A stretch of 64,000 nt of DNA from Brachycybe producta (taxonomy: Eukaryota; Arthropoda; Diplopoda; Playtdesmida; Andrognathidae), in the NCBI GenBank assembly GCA_036925085.1, contig JAUPFP010000060.1, positions 353,501-417,500 on the forward strand, given 5' to 3'. The translations under genes were made by a program, and so were the position numbers. The stretch's first letter is position 1. Each line of letters begins with the position of its first letter. The notes under the pieces were generated by a model. It saw only the letters and a list, made by a program, of their open reading frames with translations, made no database searches and was not told where the DNA came from. This document shows, piece by piece, positions 16,980-28,873 of the stretch.

Positions 16980-19900
16980 TGGCTAAGGGGCTTCTTCTGC
17001 CTTAGAGTCAGGAGACTCATCAGCCAAGACAGGCTGCCTGGACAGTCCCAGAGGAACATCACGTCCTCCATGTCCTATCAGCCTTGGACTCAGCATCACT
17101 GATTCCTTCAGAGGTCAAAGAGGTGTCAGAGCCGCCCAGGCCATCTTACTCACGAAATCCACATGTGGGAATGTACGGCTACAAGTTATCAACATGAAAC
17201 TGGTCCTGCACTTTTCGACCATACCCATCTACGAATTCTACCTCGTAGACCAGGTCGGAAACCTGCCAGACCACCGTACACAGCTGAGCTTTATACGCCC
17301 AATTTCACTTCTTGGTGTGGCTGAGTTTACCAGCCATATCCCTCATCCAGTCCTTCATACCAGACTGGTACATGGGCGGCTTCACCCAGCCAGCGTCATA
17401 CTGGCTCTTTTGTCATGCCTGAGCAGCCGCTAAATTTTGATGAACATGCTCCTCTACAGCTTGCTGGTCAGGCAAGTCGCGGACCAGACCGTCAGGAAGA
17501 AGATTATCAATCCCCAACCTGGGCTCTCGACCAAATAACAATTGGTACGGAGACACTTCTGTGCTTTCCTGCACCACAGTGTTGTAAGCCCACACAGCGG
17601 GCAGTAACTCATCCCACCAATCACATTGCTCCTTGAGGGCATCAAGGTAACACTCGATGGTTTTTATTAGGGTCTTGTTCGTATGCTTCGTAAGCCCATT
17701 AACTTGCAGATGGTACGCCATCGCGAAGTGCTTCATTATATTATAACACTCCAGGAACTGTCGCAAACTTTTGCCACAGAACTGGGATCCATGATCCGAG
17801 GTGAAGTAGCTACCATGATAAACAAATATGTGACTTGCCCCACGGATGCAGGAAATGGCCCAATGAAGTCTATTCCCCAGGCATGAACTGGGTACTTCAG
17901 AACTAGCAGTTGCAAGAATCCTTTAGCTTTTGCAAACTGTCATACCCTCTGACACACTAAGCATGACTTAACATACTCTACCATGTCACGTTTCATACCT
18001 AACCAGTAGAAATGGGTACGCAACCATTAATATGTCTTGTACACTTCTAAGTGACCAGTTTCGGAGCTATCATGCAACTTCCGCAAGCAGAAGGTTTGAC
18101 ACAAACTCGGCACAACCAACACAGTTCTTGTGGAATTTCATGGCACACAAAAAGCTTTTAGCCATCACAAACATGAACCTTAAGTTTGAGTTGGGTTTGG
18201 TGTAGAGCTCACCCTTCACCTTTGAGCACCAATTGTCATTGGCCTGCTCCATAACCCAATCCACCTCGGAATGGATCCGGTAAATTACCTCACCCACATC
18301 AGCTTCGACGTGTTCAGGTAAAAAAGGATCAACTTCATTTACCGGATAACAACTCAAAATAGTCGGCATCCTCATGAAGTTCCCCTTCTTAAACTGAATC
18401 TTATACCGGTACTCTTGCAACTGCATTTACCAATGCCAAATGCCAAATGACAGAGCACATGGGGATCAGTTAGATTACTAAGTCCTGGTTAAAGATGTAA
18501 GGTCAGAATTTACCCAATGCAAACATTATTGCCAAGCTTTCCTGCTCGGTGACAGAATACTGTGTCTCCGGTTCCTTCATGAGACGGCTAGCATAGGCCG
18601 GAACCCGAGGAGCCTTGTCCTCAGGTAACTTCTGGTATACTACGACACCTATACCATACCCACTTGCATCAGTGTGAATTAACACCTCACCACATGGATC
18701 ATACATGATGATCACCGGTGCTTCGGTGCTAGATCACACTGCTCCAACCAGTCAAAGGATACATCCTTCCTAGTCAGATTATGCAGTGACCTTGCGACCT
18801 TAGCGAAGTTCTTGATGAACCTACTGTATGGTAGTAGCCAGCCAGTGCAAGAAAACTTCAGATGGTGGTCTCTGTTGTAGGAACATCAAACATTTCAACT
18901 GCTCTCACAAGACCTGGGTCCGGACCAACTCCCTCGGCACTGACAATGTAACCGAGATAATTGACCTTGTCAAACCCTCCCAAACAGTCTAAGGACAGTG
19001 GATAGACTTTCGAGAAACTGCTCGAAGGTGTTCCCAAAGATGATAATATCGTCCAGGTACACCAGGCAGCTCTCCCACTTATGTCCTGCTAGCAAGAGGT
19101 CAAGTGCTCTTGCTTAGCTGCAGGAGCATTACAAAGTCCGAAAGGCATTTTTTGGAACTCAAAACAGAGCTTGAAAGCAAATGAATGCTGTCTTCTCAAT
19201 GTCTTGCTCCACCATTATGACCTACCAGTATCCACTAGCAAGGTCCATGGTTGCAAAATACTTCGCTCAGGCAAGTGAATCGAGAGAATCAGCGATGCGA
19301 GGTAACGGATACTGGTCCGCCTTGGTTTGGGTGTTCAGTCTTCAGTAATCTATGCAAAAACAAAAGCCACCGTTTTTCTCGCAAACAAGTACGATAGGGC
19401 TTGCATAGGGACCATTGACCTTTACCAGTCACCCCTCTCAACTTAGGTGGAAGCCCCCTGTCTGGCCATCTCCTTGAGTGGGGTCTCCCCCTCTCAACTT
19501 AGATGAAATGTCCAGTACCACCAAGTGGCTGCCTCCACAACTTGAGCTGTCAACACTCTTCCCTGTTTCCAAGGCAATGGGTACATCAGCGACATTCTCA
19601 AGCCATATATCATTAGTGCCTCCATCTGTGGCCTCGGTAATACCTTCCACCAGACGACGGCCATCTAAGGCTTTGCAATGGGGCTCAATGAGAAGCAGCT
19701 GTCCAGGGACAGCATGTTCTTACAGACTCGCAGAAACTACCTTCCACTCATGAGCTGATAGCCATATGTTCTCCAACAGTTGCAGGGAACAAATGTCCCT
19801 GCTCCTAATTGGAGAACAGTTCCCGGTGAGTTCAGGCGATCCACCATCAAACTTCTGCATCCCGTCCACCTTACCATCCACACCGGATGGTAACTCCAGA

Positions 19901-20279
19901 CATGCAGAAGTCTGGAAGCCATCTCTCTAACCATAAACATCCCAGGCCTGGCATAAGGTATGGGCACGTGAACTCCTCCCGCCTGCTCAATGACTGCATG
20001 AGCCAGCACCTCACCAATAGGCTTATAAGGTGAGGGGGAAAACCAGTTATCCAACTGGGTGCACATGGCTTCCAATGTGGAGCATGGCATTGGAAATACC
20101 CACTGGGTAATTTCTGGGTCTGCAGACCTCGCCAGAGGCACCCCTGCCTTTTGCAGGGCATACACAAACTTGCAGACCACCCGGAGGTACGTCCATTAAT
20201 CAAAACACTGCCGATGTTGGGCACCTGAGCTTTCAAGCATTACCAGTCGCTCACCACTCAGTTGGTTGGCGACCAGCGG
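16980..20279 (-). pseudogene. pol: Pol of element E (protease deleted, RT to integrase decayed)
   Basis: The N-terminal pol segment (PEITQWVFPMPCSTLEA) is followed near 19860 by a deletion that removes the aspartic protease and joins directly to the SLQLLENIWL-type spacer. RT retains YLDD (about 19060-19030) and the MPFGLCN region with frame damage. RNase H has HTDASGYGIG (about 18670). Integrase has MKRDMVEYVKSC and SPYQLLFGREPR, but the catalytic Glu of NGLTERTNK is Lys (NGLTKHTNK, about 17690). Multiple frames are needed to read it, so it is dead. Confidence 0.85.
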
Positions 20280-21035
20280 CAGTTTAACGAAGACTTCCCT
20301 TCATCATCCTCCATGAGTCGGTAGTAGAACTGGCCATCACGGATGGTTGTCAGGTACTTGCGACCCTCCAGCCACACCGGCACTAAGCCTGTCATTGGCT
20401 GGAGCTTCTAGTTTGCCATAGCATTAGGACAGTCCCATTTCAGGTGCCCCATTTGGTTGCACCCATAACACGGAACTAATCACCAGAGTGATCCTCCTGA
20501 CCCACGGTCTGCACTTCGAGGCATTGCTGCCGGCTGTCTCCCACTGGAACTCACCTGCTTCTTCTTACCTCCGGTTTTGGCCACTGCTTTGTCCGTCTTG
20601 GACGGTGTAGCAACCTTCACACCCGGCTAGTTCGAAGTAGAAGCTCTGGATAAGCTCCCAGAGCTAGCCGTGGAACCAGAGGACTGGACGTTATCCTGGT
20701 CCTGGAGAACCACTCGAGTATGGGCAGGTAATCTACCTGCCGTCAGCCAATCGGCTTCAACAAGAAGTGCCCTTTGGGCATATGCTTCTACCGTCTCAGC
20801 CTGACACGCGATCAATTGATCGGTGATGGCCATCAGGAGCTTCTGTTTAAAACGAATGAGCTGACAGCTCTCATTTTCACCCAAAGAGACACGTTCTGAC
20901 AGCTCAAAAAACCGCCAATAAAACGCTTGCACAGACTCGTGCGTACCCTGCTTCATCATTACAAATTCTGAGAAGCAGACACGAGCCCGATTACCTGAAC
21001 TGAATCGGTTACTCATAGCCTCTTTCAGTGCGCTG
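20280..21035 (-). pseudogene. gag: Gag of element E
   Basis: The minus-strand frame contains FYWRFFELSERVS, SCQLIRFKQKLLMAITDQLI and a Ser-rich linker, then a knuckle CYGCNQMGHLKWDC (about 20475-20433). The slippery heptamer GTTAAAC lies at 20288-20282 before the gag stop. The N-terminal capsid half is missing: the frame breaks off at about 21035, where sequence of another element family begins. Confidence 0.8.
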
Positions 21036-21039
21036 CATT

Positions 21040-22335
21040 GTTGCAGGTGCATTCATCAACCCAATTGGCATTCTATTGAATTAGTAGAGGCCATTAGTGC
21101 ATATGAAAGCCGTTTTCTTTCTATCACTTTCTTCCACCAGAAATTGCCAGTAACCTGATATTAAATCCAAGGTTGCAAATATCAAGGCTCCAGAAAATGA
21201 ATCAAAAGCATCATCAATCCGTGGCAATGAATATTGGTCGGGTTTGGTTTGAGCATTGAGTTTTCAATAATCGATACAAAATTGGTGCTGCCCATTCTTC
21301 TTAACAACCACCACCGGACTTGCGTACGGACTTTTCGATGGGCTTACAATGTCGGCGTTCAACATATCATGTAGTGTCAATTTGATAATCTCCCTTTGAG
21401 CAGGTGAAGTACACTGGAGCGGTTCTCGAACCGGCGGGTATTCACCCGTGTCAATCACGCGTTTTGTCAAATTTGTCTCTTTCAAGTCGAAGGTCTTGAA
21501 GGCAAAAATGTCTCTGAACTCTCCGAGAAGCTTACGAATCTTCTCTAGGACGATTGGGAATGACATTCAGACTGTCTTGAAATTGGACATAGTCTTTGGC
21601 TGTCATTGAATCACTCTGAGCTTCAATTTTGTAGATTGAGAGGCCCACAGGCACATCAAGAGCTGTGACGAAGTCCTTGATCTCTGCGATTGTCTCTCTG
21701 GCACCAAGGTGAAAAACCTTTCCAGACAGATTGAAAATTTAGATTTGAAGGATGAATTTCCCTCTTCCTTCAATGATCCGAGGACGTGCTTTCGCAAAAG
21801 TCAATGAACTGGAGACTACTTTCTTGGAGATCACATTGATGAACGTAATTTTCTTTGGATCCAGCACGAAATTTTGGACCAGACGTAGTTTTGCTGGCCC
21901 CTTATTCAGGAGTTTCTTTTGTAAATCTTCTTCTTTGTTCTTAACAATTCGGATGAAATCTGCTTTTTGCTGCTTTTGGAAAGTGTCTGGTAACAGCATG
22001 TCATGGCAAAGATTGAGATCTTTTCCGAAGTCGTTCCCCAGCAAGGCCTCACGACGTCCTTTGTTGACAATTAGTTTTCCTCTGACAAGCTTCTCGGTGA
22101 CTTGAATCAGCATGATAACTTTTCCCATGATGTTCAATGGATTGCCTCAGGCGCCAGTAAAATTCGGTGGGAATGGCAGGGGATCCATAATGAGCTTTAT
22201 GTCTTTAACAAATGACTCACTGATGACGGACGCTTTAGTGCCACTGTCAGTAGTCATTTCTAATTCACAACCTCCAAAGTTCACACAAACTTTAGGTGCC
22301 ATCTGCTCATCTTGACTTTGAATTTAAAGTTTACG
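21040..22335 (-). pseudogene. pol: Element F: pol fragment (protease to RT) of another Ty3/gypsy family
   Basis: On the minus strand, from right to left, there is a protease-like segment (ELEMTTDSGTKASVIS, near 22260-22215, with DSGT where DTGA is usual), EALLGNDFGKDL, a spacer, and then RT. The RT has TKRVIDTGEYPPVREPLQ, SPSKSPYASPVVVVKK, HQFCIDY, then in another frame a TLDLISGYWQF-like block (about 21170) and RMPIGLMNAPATMQ (about 21085-21040). The RT ends abruptly where gag of element E starts. The wording differs clearly from the A/B/C group. Confidence 0.75.
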
Positions 22336-23279
22336 AGGCATGACTGTCTCAGTCAACTTCGTCCAAACATCTTGAATTGTGTTCGAACAACACGGGTGTT
22401 GCAACCAACAGAAAATACCCGACTCTACAGTTGAAGCCTTAACAGGTGTAGTTACAGTTACACCCTGTATTTCGCCTTCCCTCACCTCCTCTAGCCTGGA
22501 GGTCCCTGGAAATGTAAGGGACATACTTCCATCGCTTCCCTCCCCCTTGAAGACCCCAAAGCTTCAAGACACAGCATGGTTCGTGTATCGGCGGATGGAT
22601 ACCCATCGAAGCATTGTCCCCAGGGCATGGGTACCCCTGAAAAGGTGTACACAGGCTCTGGGTATAAAAGACCATGTTTCGACAGATTCTGGGTCCATCG
22701 TATGCGGGGTACCTCTTAGATATTTATTCGCCGCTGCGAAGAAAAGAAACATCCATCCATCCATCCTAAAAGTAAACACGCAACATTGCCACGTGTTCAC
22801 TTCGTCCGTCCTTTTTGTTTCGTTACTTGTGGGAACCACATGTGCGAATTGTTGGGGCCACCCTACTAAAAATAGGGCTCACAAGAAAACAACAATTCCG
22901 CCCATGTGCTTTTTTGTTCTTTATCAAATAGAGACTCGTAAATCTTCAAACTGTTCGTTATTTCGATTCCGTCACTTCATCATCATCATTTGTGCTCCAA
23001 ATAAAGTTGGTAACCGACCCTTTGTTCTTCTTTCCTTAAATCTACACTGCTGAATTGTGAATCTCTCTCCTTGTGCTATTAGTCATGTGGAGTGTATCTA
23101 ATTCACTACTCCAGTAGCTCCGATTGCTCTGAGAAAAGAGGAAACATCGATTTGTGACTTTATTTCCGGTACATTTTCGTTTTTTTGTGTCATCATCATT
23201 GTTCTTCATTCTGTACTACAAATATAAAGTCGGTAACCGACCTTCTGTTTTTCTTTCCTTCAATCTACCCTGCGTGGCT
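22336..23279. other. Unassigned, possible LTR remnant with direct repeat
   Basis: No supported gene. A TATA-like GGGTATAAAAGACC (about 22659-22672) is present. Two diverged copies of an approximately 85-bp segment containing ATAAAGT(T/C)GGTAACCGACC lie at about 22970-23055 and 23190-23275, the second just before gag of element D. They might be the R/U5 ends of LTRs of D, but I cannot define LTR termini. Confidence 0.35.
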
Positions 23280-24123
23280 CAGCAAGCTTCGCTATTGCCA
23301 CCCTGACTTGACCTGGCCTGAACTCAGGAAGAGAATGACTTCCGCAGTTGGTGAACCAAATGAACGAACTCTCCTGGAAAAACGCTACTGGAAACTATGC
23401 CAAAAAGAGGAAGAAAGCACCCAAGCCTTTATTTGGAAATTCTTCGAACTAGGGGATAAAATCTACCCCGACTTATCCGACGAACTCTGAATCAATCAGC
23501 TCTGGCGCTCACTCCATCCAACGATCCAAAACGCAGTGGACTCCGCCCCACCCATTGGTTCAGCTCCTTCAAAGAAGCTATCCTAAGCATGGAGGCAATA
23601 CTCTACTCAAAGGATAAGTGGCCACTAGCTCCCGAAGGAGGGGAGCTAGATAGAGACCCGATGGGGAGCAACGTTCGACGATCGCACCAGCTCCTCGAGA
23701 CAAACAATCTAGACAACAAAATGCGAGAAAATCCTACACTGCTCCACCACGTAAAACAGGGGGCCCACAAGCTCCAAGGAGCTCGGCCCCTGGCCTCACC
23801 ACGATGCACCGGTAATGACCATTGATAAGAGCAAGGCCACCTGTTACCAATGTGGACAACTAGGACACTTCTCCCATGAATGCAAACAACCAAAAAAGAA
23901 GTTGGAGGTAAAACAATATGGAGGAGTTGTCGAACATCAAGGAGAATACCTGGCAGAGACTGATATTATCACCGAAGATGGAGTCGAATATGCCCTCGTC
24001 AGTTTGGGAGGACAGATTCGTCAGATTGCACTCGAGGCTCCGCCAGCAACCCCCGCAGAAGAAGACAACGATTCCGAAGACCGTTTACCCATCGCAGTCA
24101 TCAGCCAATCAGATCTCCCCTAG
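23280..24123 (+). pseudogene. gag: Gag of element D
   Basis: A capsid-like segment (CHPDLTWPELRKRM, QAFIWKFFELGDKI) ends at a stop at 23488. The nucleocapsid continues in another frame at 23815-24123 with the zinc knuckle CYQCGQLGHFSHEC. Frameshifts and stops interrupt the region between. Confidence 0.75.
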
Positions 24124-24359
24124 CTGGAACCCTGGACTACCATAGACCTGGGCCTTTGGAACGAGATAATGGAGGCATTCGACACCGCCAACTCCACTTT
24201 CGGTTGCCGAGAAGACAGTACAGTGGCCATCATCATGCCTGGAGGTAAAACTCCCAAAAAGGGGAGGGCTTGTTGCCAGGACATGATGCAGGATCTGTAT
24301 CAGAAGTTGACAGCCAGCTGTGATGTCAAGGAACTCGGAGCCCACGCTGCTAGTCTAAA

Positions 24360-27300
24360 CAGTCCTCGGAATATGATCACCATTAATGGCCGAGAAATCC
24401 GGATGCTGGTAGACAGGGGCCCACAGCAGCATTCTCTCGGACTGCATCGTGAAAGAACACGACCTAAAGATCAAGCCTATGCCAAAAGCTCCAATGAATG
24501 AAGGAGTAGGAGGTGCCACCATCAAAATAGTGGGCCAAGTCAATGCAACAGTGGAAGTGGGTACAAAGCGTGCCTAGAGACCACTGTATGTCATCGAGGG
24601 ACACCGAGAAGCCATCTTAGGTCGTGACCTAGGAAAAGCACTTCACCTCAGTGTTTCCATGACCACTGACAAGGTCTACTGCGAGGATGACCTCTTCGAA
24701 TCCGTTCTTTATCAGCAATGCATAGAAGCATACATGGGGAGCGCCCTTCAAGAGCAGCCGCCTTCTGATAACGACAGCAATCTATTGGAACTCCAGTGCA
24801 CACAGCGAATCGAACACATACTAGTGCTGAGCCATACAAGACTCAATGGAGGAGGGATCGCCTTAGTGGAGGTTAAAGCCTCAAGGATTTTGAAAGAAAG
24901 TGACTTCTTCGTCGTCGTACCGGATGAAAAACTCAAGGCCGGCCGAGGGATTTTAGTGGCACCTGGTCTTATGCAAGGCGAGAACGAAGCCACCTTCAAA
25001 ATCGAGGTATTAAACACCAACAAGACGCCAGCCACCCTCCAAAAAGGCGAAGTTTTGGCTCACTTGCAATATGACTACGAATGGGAGGTCGTAGCGGGGA
25101 CCGCTACCATCCCAGTCCAATCAGTGTCGGTAACCGATCCTGAAAAACTGAAAAACTACAAAAAGCTACAACCTGGACCACAACTCCATATTGGTCAGAG
25201 GCACATCCTAACTGATCTATAACATTCGTATAGAGATGTTTTTGCTCTCGAAAACTCAAGAGCTAGGATGCACCAACCTCACTGAACACCGAATCGATAC
25301 GGGAAACCACGCTCCGGTGTGGGGACCGCTCCGAAGATGTGGTCCAGAACAGCGAAAAATCATCAAACAAACTGTGCAAGAGATGTTGGACAATGGAGTC
25401 GCACACCCCTCAAAGTCCCCTTATGTTTCACCAGTAGTCCTTGTAAAAAAAGGATGGCCAATGGAGATTCTGCGTGGACTACCGTCGCCTAAACAACATC
25501 ACGAAAGTTGACAACTACCCCTTACCGCGAATTGATGATGCTCTGGACTCTCTACGAGGAGCCCAAATCTATGCGACCTTGGACATGATCTCCGGGCACT
25601 GGTAGTTCGAAGTCGCCAAAGAGGATAAAGAAAAGACTGCGTTCATTACCCCCGGAGGACTCTTCGAGTTTAATCGGATGTCCTTCAGACTGAGTAATGC
25701 ACCTGCAACAATGCAACAAGCATTGGACATCCTCTTAGCAGGCTACAAATGGGAAACTTGCTTCGCATATCTCGACAATATCATAGTCTTCGGAGCAATG
25801 TTTGAAGAGTTCATCGCTCGACTAAGGGTGATACTGGAGCTACTTCAAGGTGCTGGACTAAAACTTCATCCCGAAAAGTGTCTCTTTGGATATGAGGAAG
25901 TGCTCTATCTTGGGCACATCATCTCCAAAGATGGAGTTCGTCCAAACCCCCAGAAAGTAGCAATGATTTCCGAGTTAGCGGCACCCGTTAACTTGAAGGA
26001 AGTTCGGCAACTCCTTGGAATGGCTGGCTTCTACCGACAATTCATCATCAACTTTGCTCACATTCCAAAACGTCTGACCGATCTGACAAAAAAGAATTGC
26101 CATTCGAATGGACAGTAGTAGATAGAGAAGCTGCATTCGAATTGTTGAAGAAAAGGCTCACCTGTGTTGGCAGTATACGATCCGGAAGCCGAGATTGTGA
26201 TGCATACGAACGCCTCTGGGTATGGCATTGCTGCCATACATTACCAGAGAGGTCGAAACAAAGCCCTACAAATGCTGGGCTGCGTTTCGAGAGACTTCCG
26301 TGATGCAGAACCCAATTACTCCACCACAGACAAAAAATGCCTAGCGGTAGTTTATGGCGTGGTTAAATTCCGGCCATATCTTTTTAACAAACCTTTCACC
26401 AGTCACTGACCACCATGCTCTGTGCTACCTAAAAACAGCACAGAGGTTACAGGGTCAACTAGGGAGGTGGCAACTCTTGCTGCAAGAGTACAATTACACA
26501 GTACACTACAAGGCTGGAATCACTCTTGTAGACGCCGACTGTATCTCTCACAGTCCAATTGAAGTGCCAGATGATTGAAGATTGCAGGCAACCCCAGATG
26601 AATTGGATGACAGCATGATTATGCTGTCACCCTTCGATGGGATTGGGCCCTAGAGCAAAGAAAATACCCTGAACTGACCAAGATTATTGACGAACTCCGA
26701 CAAACACCAGAGTCTGAACTCCACAAAATTTATGTTATTGTGGAAGAAGGTTTGAGTGCTGTGGTATACCACGGCAGCATCATGCCCAAACTCATGACAG
26801 TCGTACCACAACAACTGGTACAAGAGGTACTTCACCTCCTGCCCGAAAGTCCGGAAGCCGGACACTTAGGACAGGACAAAACTCTGAACAAAGTCTGTCA
26901 GAGATTTTTTTGGAGTACCTGGAAAGAAACAATCAATTTTGTATGCACCTGTGAGGTTTGCCAGAAGTGTAAGGCACCTCAATCCAAACTGCCTGGTTTC
27001 TTGCACGAGATGCAGATCGGAGACCCGGGTGAATGTTGGGGGATTGATTATATCGGTCCCCTGCCCAAGTCACTGGGTGGTGTTAAACACATCATCCTAG
27101 CAGTTGACTGCCACCCGATTCTGTTTCGCAAAATGTGTTCACAGGCAGATAGCCATGGTGACAAGAAACTTTGTTAAAGATACCCTTATTCACCTTATTG
27201 GGGCTCCCAGGCGCATCATCACAGATCTAGGAACACCTTTCACAGCCAAAGAAACCCAAGAGTTCTTCAACGAAATCGGTATCCAACACTCTACTACGAC

Positions 27301-27880
27301 TGCATACTTTCCAAAAGGGGATGGCCTAGCAGAAAGAACAAATAAAACCATCATGCAAACTGTCAAATGACTCTTGACACATGAAAAAGGCCCGAAAAAC
27401 TGGTATTTCAAGTTGCAAGCAGCCATGTTTGCATATAATAACTCTCTACATAGATCAATGAAATACTCTCCTCACAAACTGTTGTTTGGAAGAGGGCACG
27501 CTTGCCAGTCGACAACCGAGCCCCTGTACTACCAAAAGTCATGGACCCTAACCAAGACAATCCATCTGCGGTAACCACTGATGAATTGATGACCACCGCC
27601 AAATCCAATCTTCATGAGGCACATCTCAGGCAAAAGAAATACTACGATGCCAAGAGGAAAATGCCTCATGAATATCAAATTGGGGACCAAGTCCTGGTTA
27701 GAGACCATAGGATCGTACCTGATGAGACCAAGAAGATTCGGTACGCTTACAGAGATGGCTATACCATCTCTAAAATTGTTAGTGATACGGTTCTGGAGCT
27801 GGAACACGAGAATACCATCAGAAGGATCATACGATGTCTCGTATGATCCTTCTGATGGTATTCTCGTGTAAACATCGTAC
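24360..27880 (+). pseudogene. pol: Pol of element D (protease, RT, RNase H, integrase)
   Basis: The protease active site is degenerate (MLVDRGPQQHS, where DTGAQHS is expected), followed by AILGRDLGK. RT reads [12 protein letters not shown] and AFITPGGLFEFNRMSF. Its catalytic YLDD is YLDN (about 25772), and TGG of GHWQF is now GHW-stop (25603). RNase H has HTNASGYGI, with the catalytic Asp changed to Asn. Integrase shows the zinc finger (HLGQDKT..., CEVCQKC), GIDYIGPLPKSLGG, RRIITDLGTPF and DGLAERTNKT, so the DDE residues remain. The frame ends in a perfect fold-back palindrome at 27804-27869. Confidence 0.85.
27804..27869. repeat. Perfect 31-bp fold-back palindrome in integrase end of D
   Basis: The arms 27804-27834 and 27839-27869 are exact reverse complements separated by 4 nt (TGTC). 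The left arm reads in frame as the integrase C-terminus (HENTIRRI); the right arm is an inverted copy replacing the original continuation. Confidence 0.95.
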
Positions 27881-27936
27881 ATGTCAAACCCAAACACTAG
27901 AAGATGAGTTTCTTAGGAAAGGAGGGGGAGAAATAG

Positions 27937-28503
27937 ATGTGGACATCAGCCCACCTCCACAACCAACCAACCGAACCCCTACAACCTACCATCCCTCAAA
28001 ATTGTTCCGACAATGCATCCTCCGAAACACCACCCACGAAAGAACCACCTACCGAAACTTCTACACCATCTGAAAACCTAAAACTCCAAAATGAAAAGAA
28101 ACGATTGAAATTAAAAGTCAAAAAACCATCATTAGAATCTACTGCTAAAAAAGAAGCGGAAATAAAAGTTGAAATCAAGAATAGAATTTCACCAGAAACC
28201 AAAACAAAACTCACCATCAAGACAATCCATGTGATTGAGGACATTAAACCACGTGTTCAGCACATGGGACCAGAAAGGTTAACGTCCTCAATTGAAAACA
28301 AAATAGTAGCAGTAACCACTACCCACGCCTGGAGACATAATAAAAACCACGTGGACTTGGAAGAAGACTATTTAATGCATCGTAATCCCCCTCCCATAAC
28401 GTCACATCAAGAAGAAAAAGTGGACTCAGTGACCCACTTATGGGTTCAAGTTCAGATCTTTGATGGGAAAGTTAAACAAAAAACTCTTCACACCCTACTG
28501 TGA
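27937..28503 (+). CDS. Downstream open frame of element D, Lys/Thr/Pro-rich
   Basis: This 188-codon frame follows the integrase end. It is rich in Lys, Glu, Thr and Pro (LKLKVKKPSLE, KKEAEIKVEIK) and continues after a single stop in the same frame (HHRWELNHKIGAIKDIE). It may be the C-terminal tail of pol or an extra ORF of this family. No motif is recognised. Its openness in an otherwise ruined element is notable. Confidence 0.4.
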   Translation: MWTSAHLHNQPTEPLQPTIPQNCSDNASSETPPTKEPPTETSTPSENLKLQNEKKRLKLKVKKPSLESTAKKEAEIKVEIKNRISPETKTKLTIKTIHVIEDIKPRVQHMGPERLTSSIENKIVAVTTTHAWRHNKNHVDLEEDYLMHRNPPPITSHQEEKVDSVTHLWVQVQIFDGKVKQKTLHTLL

Positions 28504-28873
28504 GAAATAGAATTATGTCATCACCGATGGGAATTAAATCACAAGATAGGGGCCATAAAAGACATTGAAACGAACCCCCATGTCAATCAAACCGAAAAAA
28601 TTATATGGGCCAATCCGGACACCTCAGACATCATAGAGGGGCCTAATCATCAAACAAATTTCACCGTGGCCCCACCAAGAGGGCTAACCCTTTCCAAGTG
28701 AAAAATAGAGCCAACCCCAAAAGTACTGACAGAAGTTCGGGAAATTGGAGCAGATGCGATTTAGAGTTACGCAGCCATGTAGTTGACCGTCCCCTTGGGG
28801 CGGAAGGCGAAGTTCCCCTGGAGACAGGAAGACGAAGCGGTAAAGTGGACAGAGATTTCCGGGATGAATGGGT

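Larger units (their letters stand above)
16821..21035 (-). mobile_element. Element E: minus-strand B-like Ty3/gypsy wreck, no LTRs
   Basis: Read on the minus strand it has gag (about 21035-20280), pol N-terminal region, RT, RNase H and integrase, ending in the post-integrase tail near 16840 (GRGNRRL-like RYNL region and the TCTGCAG block also found at B 55600). Wording such as VNEVD, LPEHVEADVGEVIY matches element B. Many stops and frameshifts are present and neither LTR is found beside it. Confidence 0.85.
23280..28698 (+). mobile_element. Element D: decayed Ty3/gypsy internal region of a third family
   Basis: Gag, protease, RT, RNase H and integrase are recognisable in order on the plus strand with many stops and frameshifts. 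Both LTRs are absent or unrecognised. The right edge is at about 28699, where sequence homologous to the leader of element A (gagccaaccccaaaagtac) begins. The family differs from A/B/C in all domains. Confidence 0.8.
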
